Of a stretch of 5,275 nucleotides of DNA, positions 1-4,771 are shown one piece after another (position 1 is the first letter of the stretch; every line of letters begins with the position of its first letter). The position numbers were made by a program, and so were the translations under genes. The notes below the pieces were generated by a model. It was not told the DNA's origin and made no database searches. It saw only the letters and a list, made by a program, of their open reading frames with translations. The stretch lies in the NCBI GenBank assembly GCA_965662365.1, contig CBFIHR010000144.1:1-5275 (forward strand), written 5' to 3'. Origin of the DNA: CAWVWD01 sp965662365. Lineage in GTDB: Bacteria > Bacteroidota > Bacteroidia > Chitinophagales > Saprospiraceae.

Positions 1-869
1 GGGCCAATGCCCATGTATAATGGATCTACACCAGCTACCGCACAAGTCACCAAACGAGCAATCGGTTCAAGATTTAAGGCTTTTACCATACGTTCGCTCA
101 TCACTAAAGTAAACGCTGCACCATCTGACATTTGAGAAGAATTACCTGCTGTCACCGAACCGCCATTTGCAAAAACGGCACGCAAACGAGCCAAACCTTC
201 TGGCGTTGTATCACGGCGAACACCTTCGTCCATGCCAACTGTCCAAGTTTTCTCTTTACGTTTATTATTTTCTACATAAATGTGCTTTACGTCAATCGGC
301 ACAATTTCGTCATCAAATTTTCCTGCGTCAATTGCTGCCGCTGCTTTTACGTGCGAATTATACGCAAATTCGTCTTGTGCTTCTCTCGAAATTCCGTATT
401 TATTCGCCACGGCTTCCGCAGTCAAACCCATACCGACCAAATATTCAGGCGTTTTATTCGCAAAGCGATAATTCGGAGCGAGTTTGTAACCAGTCATCGG
501 AATCATACTCATACTTTCCGCACCGCCAGCAAGGTAAACTTCGCCCATTCCAGCGTTAATTTTCGCTGCTGCAATCGAAATTGTTTCCAAACCCGACGCA
601 CAATAACGATTTATCGTCATGCCAGGTACTTCTTTTCCAATCGCCTGTAAGGCAATCTGACGACCAATCTGTAACCCTTGCTCTCCCTCAGGATTCGCAC
701 AACCGACAATAATATCATCGACCAAATTCGGGTCTAAATCAGGTACTTGTGCCATCAAGTGTTTAATCACGTCCGATGCAATATCATCCGAACGATAAAA
801 TCGAAAGCCTCCTTTTTTTGCACGTCCAACTGCCGAACGATAGGCTTTTACTATATATGCTTGTTGCAT
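1..869 (-). CDS. fadA: Acetyl-CoA acyltransferase (thiolase), 3' end outside window
   Basis: This is a thiolase II family enzyme. It cleaves 3-ketoacyl-CoA with CoA to give acetyl-CoA and a shortened acyl-CoA, the last step of beta-oxidation in the cytosol. The ATG at 867-869 opens 289 complete codons that run off the left edge; thiolases are usually about 390 residues, so roughly the last quarter is missing. Visible landmarks are the nucleophilic Cys90 in NRYCASGLET, the AGGAESMS stretch near 114-121, the C-terminal-domain opening GSVTAGNSSQMSDGAA at 237-252, and MGIGP at the edge. The catalytic His (GHP motif) and the second Cys (CxGGG) would lie beyond the window. The preceding fadN-like gene makes the FadA role likely, as in Bacillus fadNAE. 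A four-helix-bundle gene lies between the two. I see no clear ribosome-binding site; the leader is A/T-rich and carries a heptad repeat ending about 10 bases before the start. A biosynthetic acetyl-CoA acetyltransferase is the alternative, but the context argues against it. Confidence 0.93.
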   Translation of the reverse strand, partial: MQQAYIVKAYRSAVGRAKKGGFRFYRSDDIASDVIKHLMAQVPDLDPNLVDDIIVGCANPEGEQGLQIGRQIALQAIGKEVPGMTINRYCASGLETISIAAAKINAGMGEVYLAGGAESMSMIPMTGYKLAPNYRFANKTPEYLVGMGLTAEAVANKYGISREAQDEFAYNSHVKAAAAIDAGKFDDEIVPIDVKHIYVENNKRKEKTWTVGMDEGVRRDTTPEGLARLRAVFANGGSVTAGNSSQMSDGAAFTLVMSERMVKALNLEPIARLVTCAVAGVDPLYMGIG

Positions 870-878
870 TTTTCTTTT

Positions 879-913
879 AGATGTGAGATTTTAGATGTGA
901 GATTTGAGACAAA
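879..913 (+). repeat. Heptad repeat tract A, upstream of fadA
   Basis: Five consecutive 7-base units read on the plus strand: AGATGTG, AGATTTT, AGATGTG, AGATTTG and AGACAAA. The family is the same as tracts B (978-1040) and C (1440-1474), but the orientation is opposite. Tract A therefore forms an inverted pair with tract B across about 65 bases. It lies in the fadA leader, ending 10 bases before the start codon. The function is unknown. An A-B hairpin in the transcript could affect fadA expression, but that is inference. Confidence 0.75.
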
Positions 914-955
914 AAGTACAAGGTTTAAAACATCGAATACAAGATTATTTTGATT

Positions 956-971
956 ACATATAATTATATGT
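956..971. repeat. 16-bp perfect AT-only-core palindrome
   Basis: The sequence ACATATAATTATATGT is its own reverse complement. It lies between the inverted heptad tracts A and B, near the apex of the hairpin they could form, and six T residues follow on the plus strand. It could be part of a cruciform or terminator-like fold, or a binding site for a dimeric protein. AT-rich palindromes of this size can arise by chance in such sequence. Confidence 0.55.
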
Positions 972-977
972 TTTTTA

Positions 978-1040
978 AATATCCCATATCTCACATTTCA
1001 AATCTCATATCTTATATCTCATATCTCACATCTCAAATCT
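978..1040 (-). repeat. Heptad repeat tract B, at the end of the four-helix gene
   Basis: Nine 7-base units read on the minus strand from 1040 down to 978: AGATTTG, AGATGTG, AGATATG, AGATATA, AGATATG, AGATTTG, AAATGTG, AGATATG and GGATATT. The period is exact, and the units differ at one to three positions. The tract starts inside the TAG stop codon (1041-1039) of the four-helix-bundle gene. It has the same orientation as tract C and is inverted relative to tract A. It resembles a degenerate minisatellite that could expand or contract by slippage. Confidence 0.85.
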
Positions 1041-1395
1041 ATTTTCCTAATGATTTTCTAAATCCGTCAATCATTTTTTGGACTTCATCAATTCTGTTCC
1101 ACAAATCAGTTACAATAACTTTTGAACCAATATAACCTAAGTCGCAGGCTAAAATAACTTGTGTTTCTAACTCAAAAGATGAACCCATTGCTATAGTCAT
1201 AAAGTGAGACGTATCTTTATCGGTTTCTCTTCCACATCCTTCTGCGATGTTTGATGGAATAGAAACTGCGGAACGTCTTATTTGTGAAGTTAATCCATAC
1301 ATTTCCTCTTTTGGAAAATTTTGTGTTACTTCATAAATATCCTTTACTAATTGACGTGACTTTTGCCACACGTTTAATTTTTTAAAATCGTGCAT
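1039..1395 (-). CDS. Four-helix-bundle protein, S23/IVP family
   Basis: This 118-residue protein belongs to the S23 ribosomal protein / 23S rRNA intervening-sequence protein family (PF05635, TIGR02436), whose usual length is about 115-125 residues, so it looks complete. Family hallmarks are LNVWQKS near 7-13, NFPKEEMYGLTSQIRRSAVS at 26-45, IPSNIAEGCGR at 46-56, and FMTIAMGSSFELETQ at 65-79 before LACDLGY. Four amphipathic helices are expected at roughly 9-27, 36-53, 59-86 and 96-115. Members were first noticed inside intervening sequences of 23S rRNA genes in Leptospira and relatives. Many Bacteroidota copies are free-standing and their role is not established; nucleic-acid binding has been suggested. 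Here the gene lies 77 bases after fadN and 169 before fadA, bounded by 7-bp repeat tracts. The start is the only sensible ATG, preceded by AT-rich sequence. I see no sign that it acts in fatty-acid metabolism. Confidence 0.9.
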   Translation of the reverse strand: MHDFKKLNVWQKSRQLVKDIYEVTQNFPKEEMYGLTSQIRRSAVSIPSNIAEGCGRETDKDTSHFMTIAMGSSFELETQVILACDLGYIGSKVIVTDLWNRIDEVQKMIDGFRKSLGK

Positions 1396-1439
1396 TATGT
1401 TAAATTTCTGTGTTTAATATAAAGTGTGAAAATAGGAAC

Positions 1440-1474
1440 TACGTCTCACACCTCATATCTCACATCAAAAATCT
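1440..1474 (-). repeat. Heptad repeat tract C, at the end of fadN
   Basis: Five 7-base units read on the minus strand from 1474 down to 1440: AGATTTT, TGATGTG, AGATATG, AGGTGTG and AGACGTA. The tract starts inside the TAG stop codon of fadN (1475-1473), just as tract B starts at the stop of the four-helix gene, and in the same orientation. Tracts B and C thus lie in direct orientation on either side of the four-helix gene. Confidence 0.75.
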
Positions 1475-3857
1475 AATTTCTCAACGGCTTATTCGTCGTC
1501 AACATGTGTTGAATACGTTGCAGTGTCTTTTGTTCACCACAAAGACTCAAGAACGCCTCCCGTTCTAAATCCAACAAATAACGCTCTGAAACCATTTGCG
1601 GAGCAGTCAAATCTCCACCACACATAACGAAAGCTGCTTTTTGAGCAATTTTCGCATCGTGTTCAGAAATATACTTTCCTAAACCGAAACTCGCAATTGC
1701 CGTATATAACGCACCCAAACCTTGACGACCTAAAACCATAATGTCGGTTCTTTCAGTCGGTCGAGTATAGTTATTCGCCAAGCGTAGCACTTCTTTTTTC
1801 GCTTCCGCAATATTGCGTTGCGTATTCATCACGATTTGGTCTTTTTGATTTAAAAGCCCAAAGTTGAAGGCTTCGTGTGCGGAAGTTGCAACTTTTGCTT
1901 GTGCAATTGTCGTAAAACGGTCGATTAAAGACGGAATTTGAACGCCATCTTTTTTGAAATCGTCCGATGCACGAACCGCAAACTCTTTCGTTCCGCCACC
2001 GCCAGGAATCAAACCAACACCGACTTCTACCAAACCAATGTAAGTTTCTGCTGCCGCAAATGCTGCGTCACAGTGCATCGTCATTTCGCAACCGCCACCC
2101 AATGTCATGCCTTGAATCGAAGCGACAACTGGCACCGATGAATAACGACAACGCATCATTGTATCTTGGAAAGTTTTCACCGCAAAATTCAATTCATCGT
2201 ATTCTTGCTGCATCGCCATCATACCAATCATCATCAAATTTGCACCGACAGAAAAACGTTCGCCATTATTTCCAATGACCAAACCTTTCCAGTCGCCCTC
2301 TTCTGCAATATCAATTGCTTTATTCAAACCTTGAATAACGCCGCCGCCGAGTGAGTTCATTTTACTTCTAAACTCGAAGCACAAAACGCCATCACCAATA
2401 TCGTGTAAAACCGATTCTGCATTTTTGAAAATAGGTGTTTTCTCACGGTAATTATCTAAAATGATAAACTCATTCGCACTCGGTAAGGCTTGGTAAGATT
2501 TGCTTTCTAAATTGTAATATTTACGAATACCATTTTCAGATTTATAGAAAGTGGTGTGACCATTCGCCACCATCTCTTTCACCCAAGCCGCAATCGATAA
2601 ACCGTAACCTTCAGCCGTTTCAATACCTTTTTCGATACCGATAATATCCCAATATTCAAAAGGCCCAAAGCCCCAAGCATAACCTGTACGCATCGCATCA
2701 TCGACACTATAAATATTATCTGAAATCTCCGGAACACGATTCGCAGCATACGCAAACAAACCGCCAAAAGTATCACGAGTAAATTCGCCACCTTTATCCT
2801 GTCCGTCGAATAAAAATTGGATACGAGTTTTTACATTATCGGCTTTTTTCGCACCTTTTAAACTCGCAATATTTGGCTTTTGCGATGGTGCATATTCCAT
2901 GGTATTGAGGTTCAACGCCAAAATTTGACGCTTTCCGTTGCCATCTTTTGTCTTTTTGTAAAAACCTTGTTTTGTTTTATCGCCTAACCAGCCATTTTCT
3001 ACCATTTTGGTAACAAAATCTGGCGTAACAAAAAGATGATTCATCTCATCATCAGGACATTTTTCTTTCAAAACGCCAGTCACTTTTACGGATGTATCAA
3101 TACCGACCAAATCACCCAAGCGATACGTTCCAGTCTTAGGACGACCCAAAACCGTTCCTGTCAAACCATCAACTTCTTCGATGCTTAGTTCGTATTTTGC
3201 AGTCGCTTCATAGATTTTTGCGAAAGCATAAATACCGATTCTATTCGCAATAAAACCTGGCGTGTCCTTACATAAAACGGTTTGTTTTCCTAAATAAACA
3301 TCGCCATAATTCATTAAGAAATCAACCACTTCTTGACTGGTGTCTGCGGTCGGAATAACCTCGAACAAACGCATATAACGTGGCGGATTAAAAAAGTGCG
3401 TTCCACAGAAATGTGCTTTAAAATCAGCACTTCTGCCTTCTGCCATCAAGTGAATCGGAATAGACGAGGTATTTGAAGTAATCAACGACCCTTTTTTACG
3501 GACTTTGTCCACACGCTCAAAAAGTTGTTTTTTGATATCCAAATTTTCAATAATCACCTCGATAATCCAATCTGCATCTTTGATTTTATCAAAGTCGTCA
3601 GTAAGGTTTCCTGTCGTGATTCTACCTGCAAATTTCTTGTCGTAAAACGCAGCAGGACGTGCTTTTGTCGCTGCTTTTAATGCACCGTTTACGATACGAT
3701 TACGTGCCGCAGGATTTGCTTTTTCTTCTTCCTTTAGGTCAAACGGCACAATGTCTAACATCAACACATCTAATCCAATATTGGCAAAATGTGCAGCAAT
3801 GCCCGAACCCATTACCCCCGAACCTAATACGGCTACTTTGTGAATACTTCTACTCAT
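1473..3857 (-). CDS. fadN: 3-hydroxyacyl-CoA dehydrogenase / enoyl-CoA hydratase fusion (FadN type)
   Basis: This 794-residue bifunctional beta-oxidation enzyme hydrates trans-2-enoyl-CoA to L-3-hydroxyacyl-CoA and oxidises that with NAD+ to 3-ketoacyl-CoA. The dehydrogenase comes first, as in Bacillus FadN and unlike E. coli FadB. Domain order: NAD-binding 3HCDH domain at about 7-190, with GSGVMG at 12-17 and Asp35 at the end of the second strand for adenosine ribose; 3HCDH C-terminal domain at about 198-300; a second such domain at about 362-430; crotonase domain at about 485-690; and a helical tail. By alignment to human HADH the dehydrogenase catalytic residues are Ser131 (SNTSS), His154 (THFFNPP), Glu166 (LFEV) and Asn205 (TPGFIANR). 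The crotonase domain keeps both catalytic glutamates, Glu591 (GGGCE) and Glu611, with the same 20-residue spacing as rat crotonase, plus the oxyanion-hole stretch FSVGANL at 535-541. All are intact, so the enzyme should be active. The ATG follows an A-rich leader (AAAAAAACTAAT), typical for this phylum. The thiolase partner is downstream. Confidence 0.96.
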   Translation of the reverse strand: MSRSIHKVAVLGSGVMGSGIAAHFANIGLDVLMLDIVPFDLKEEEKANPAARNRIVNGALKAATKARPAAFYDKKFAGRITTGNLTDDFDKIKDADWIIEVIIENLDIKKQLFERVDKVRKKGSLITSNTSSIPIHLMAEGRSADFKAHFCGTHFFNPPRYMRLFEVIPTADTSQEVVDFLMNYGDVYLGKQTVLCKDTPGFIANRIGIYAFAKIYEATAKYELSIEEVDGLTGTVLGRPKTGTYRLGDLVGIDTSVKVTGVLKEKCPDDEMNHLFVTPDFVTKMVENGWLGDKTKQGFYKKTKDGNGKRQILALNLNTMEYAPSQKPNIASLKGAKKADNVKTRIQFLFDGQDKGGEFTRDTFGGLFAYAANRVPEISDNIYSVDDAMRTGYAWGFGPFEYWDIIGIEKGIETAEGYGLSIAAWVKEMVANGHTTFYKSENGIRKYYNLESKSYQALPSANEFIILDNYREKTPIFKNAESVLHDIGDGVLCFEFRSKMNSLGGGVIQGLNKAIDIAEEGDWKGLVIGNNGERFSVGANLMMIGMMAMQQEYDELNFAVKTFQDTMMRCRYSSVPVVASIQGMTLGGGCEMTMHCDAAFAAAETYIGLVEVGVGLIPGGGGTKEFAVRASDDFKKDGVQIPSLIDRFTTIAQAKVATSAHEAFNFGLLNQKDQIVMNTQRNIAEAKKEVLRLANNYTRPTERTDIMVLGRQGLGALYTAIASFGLGKYISEHDAKIAQKAAFVMCGGDLTAPQMVSERYLLDLEREAFLSLCGEQKTLQRIQHMLTTNKPLRN

Positions 3858-3858
3858 A

Positions 3859-3927
3859 TTAGTTTTTTTGCCAACGGCGATGCCGTCGGTTAATGATTTC
3901 GCTCCGTTGGAGCTTTTAGTTTTTTTG
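3859..3927. repeat. 12-bp direct repeats framing a double-hairpin element in the fadN leader
   Basis: TTAGTTTTTTTG occurs exactly at 3859-3870 and 3916-3927. Between the copies lie two hairpins. The first, at 3871-3889, has 8-bp arms and a 3-base loop, with one G-U pair in the minus-strand transcript. The second, at 3901-3913, is GCTCC-GTT-GGAGC. CCAACGG (3871-3877) is also the exact complement of CCGTTGG (3904-3910), so an alternative long-range stem competes with both hairpins. The direct repeats look like a target-site duplication around a small REP-like insertion. The copy nearest fadN supplies the A-rich sequence directly before its start codon. The first hairpin ends 13 bases before the ATG and could influence translation. 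I saw no transposase in the window. Confidence 0.6.
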
Positions 3928-3941
3928 TTTATAAATATGTA

Positions 3942-4010
3942 GCGGCGACTTTAGTCGCTGTGCTGTATAGTTTTATACCTGTCGAATAAACTCGACGGTA
4001 CTTTTTTACC
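3942..4010. repeat. Run of four short hairpins
   Basis: Four inverted repeats follow one another with almost no spacing. The first is GCGACT-TT-AGTCGC at 3945-3958, extendable to 3942-3961 with G-U pairs on the plus strand. The second is GTATA-GTTT-TATAC at 3965-3978. The third is GTCGA-ATAAAC-TCGAC at 3981-3996. The fourth is a weak GGTA/TACC at 3997-4010. Such clusters fit REP-like elements or a structured leader or RNA. All four overlap the possible small frame at 3951-4100, so the coding and structural readings compete. The individual stems are short, so any single one could be chance. Confidence 0.5.
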
Positions 4011-4100
4011 ACCTTGATACCTTGAAAATACACTGAAAGGACGATCGAGAAAGTAGGACAACGGTAGTTTTAATTGCGTTTCTATTGCTTTGCTTTTCAT
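3951..4100 (-). CDS. Possible 49-residue small protein or gene remnant
   Basis: An ATG at 4098-4100 opens 49 codons ending at TAA (3951-3953). The product is basic, with a centre reading RPFSVFSRYQGGKKVPSSLF at about 20-39. The composition looks more protein-like than the surrounding AT-rich spacer. The frame is also open for nine codons upstream of the ATG, back to a TAG near 4128-4130, and I see no ribosome-binding signal. I do not recognise a family. It could be a real small protein, the tail of a degraded gene, or the translation of a repeat element, since three hairpins lie wholly inside it and the stop codon falls in a fourth. The distance to the fadN start is 93 bases. Confidence 0.3.
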   Translation of the reverse strand: MKSKAIETQLKLPLSYFLDRPFSVFSRYQGGKKVPSSLFDRYKTIQHSD

Positions 4101-4133
4101 GGATAATTTGAAAAATTTGGTGTTATCCTACTT
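4051..4133. repeat. 12-bp inverted repeat, 59-base spacer
   Basis: AAGTAGGACAAC at 4051-4062 faces GTTATCCTACTT at 4122-4133. Eleven of 12 positions are complementary, and the odd one becomes a G-U pair in a minus-strand transcript. The start of the possible small frame lies between the arms. The arms could be the ends of a miniature element or form a long stem in a leader RNA. Confidence 0.5.
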
Positions 4134-4202
4134 AATCTTTCATTGGAAGTTCAAAACCTTTAATTATGCTATCTAAATGATTTATAATTTGGTTTTGTTT
4201 TA

Positions 4203-4210
4203 CAAATGTA
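4203..4210 (-). promoter_or_regulatory. Possible Bacteroidota -7 element (TACATTTG) upstream of fadN
   Basis: The minus strand reads TACATTTG, an exact match to the Bacteroidota primary-sigma -7 consensus TAnnTTTG. It lies in the only sizeable intergenic region before fadN. No TTG is found at the usual 19-21 base distance upstream; the nearest is about 31 bases away. If used, it would give a 5' leader of more than 300 bases including all the hairpins. The motif is short, so this is weak evidence. Confidence 0.22.
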
Positions 4211-4291
4211 TAGTAATTTTTAGATAAATTCTGTAAAAAGTCAATTTTTCAGAATATAAAACTATTTATGTTTTTTTAGTTTACGAATTTA

Positions 4292-4696
4292 TCACTCAAA
4301 GTCAAACTCAAAGATAGAATCCGCAATTTTTGATAATTCACGATATTGCAAGTCAAATAAATATAAATCATCCTTTAAGTTTTTATCTGTACCATGTAAT
4401 AATAATATTAAATTTCCATAAGCATCTGAACCAATGTTTATACTATTTGGAGGAATAAAAGGTAGGTCTTTTTTAGCTTTCTTCGTTTCTAAAATAATAT
4501 GATTGCAGGTTCTGCTAATTCGTTTCTTGTTTGATTTATCAAGAAACGGATGTAATTGGAAATCAATATCTTTTTCATTTGAATAAGCACCTCCTCCATT
4601 ACGTTCTATCATTTTTTGTTTAAACAATGGAGGAAAAGTTACGTCCAATGCAACTTCAGTTTCTTTAATGTATTTTTCTTCTACAGGAAATGGCAT
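4292..4696 (-). CDS. SUKH (SMI1/KNR4) family protein
   Basis: This 134-residue protein has the outline of a small SUKH / SMI1-KNR4 domain (PF09346 type). The N-terminal helix runs KETEVALDVTFPPLFKQKMI (11-30), followed by the conserved NGG turn at 33-35. A central strand pair carries INIGSDAYGNLILLL at 86-100, matching the usual 'GD..GN' core, and the end DLYLFDLQYRELSKIADSI (110-128) matches the family's last strand and helix. In bacteria, members are best known as immunity proteins that neutralise polymorphic or contact-dependent toxins, though many copies are orphans of unknown role. There is no signal peptide or membrane segment, so it is probably cytoplasmic. The ATG follows an A-rich leader (AATTAGAAA). 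It lies 75 bases after the unknown gene at 4772-5275 in the same orientation, and both appear more AT-rich than the fatty-acid genes. No toxin is visible in the window. Confidence 0.75.
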   Translation of the reverse strand: MPFPVEEKYIKETEVALDVTFPPLFKQKMIERNGGGAYSNEKDIDFQLHPFLDKSNKKRISRTCNHIILETKKAKKDLPFIPPNSINIGSDAYGNLILLLHGTDKNLKDDLYLFDLQYRELSKIADSIFEFDFE

Positions 4697-4771
4697 TTTC
4701 TAATTATATTTAATTTAGTGAAATAATCTTTTACTTATACATCAATATCTGAGTGTTATTTATTGTACCTT

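Larger units (their letters stand above)
3858..4291. other. 434-base gene-poor region upstream of fadN
   Basis: No long gene is present on either strand. The half nearest fadN (3859-4133) is rich in short inverted repeats: a double hairpin between 12-base direct repeats, a run of four small hairpins, and a wider 12-bp inverted repeat. It also carries one possible 49-codon frame on the minus strand. The far half (4134-4291) is plain AT-rich sequence with one match to the Bacteroidota -7 promoter element. In many relatives I would expect a MarR-type regulator upstream of fadN, but none is visible here. I also see no clear terminator after the SUKH gene. Confidence 0.7.

Noticed and set aside
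132..650. Long plus-strand open frame opposite the thiolase
   Set aside because: It is rich in Cys, His, Arg and Phe without any domain, and lies wholly antisense to a thiolase with clear family motifs. It is a shadow frame.
1039..1395. Intervening sequence within a 23S rRNA gene
   Set aside because: The S23/IVP gene suggested it, but the flanking DNA is protein-coding (fadN and fadA). No rRNA sequence is present.
879..1474. CRISPR array
   Set aside because: The repeats are contiguous 7-base units without spacers and in mixed orientation. No cas gene is present.
1938..2354. Several overlapping plus-strand frames opposite fadN
   Set aside because: They are antisense to the crotonase domain of fadN, whose catalytic glutamates are intact. 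Composition is not protein-like.
3901..3926. Plus-strand intrinsic terminator (GCTCC-GTT-GGAGC followed by T-rich sequence)
   Set aside because: No plus-strand gene ends before it. The T-run belongs to the 12-base direct repeat, so the resemblance is probably a by-product of the hairpin element.
4134..4291. Hidden MarR-type regulator or remnant upstream of fadN
   Set aside because: The stretch is AT-rich with frequent stops in the frames I read, and shows no helix-turn-helix sequence.
4697..4771. Promoter between the unknown gene and the SUKH gene
   Set aside because: I found no good TAnnTTTG element with a TTG at the right spacing. The genes may simply be co-transcribed.
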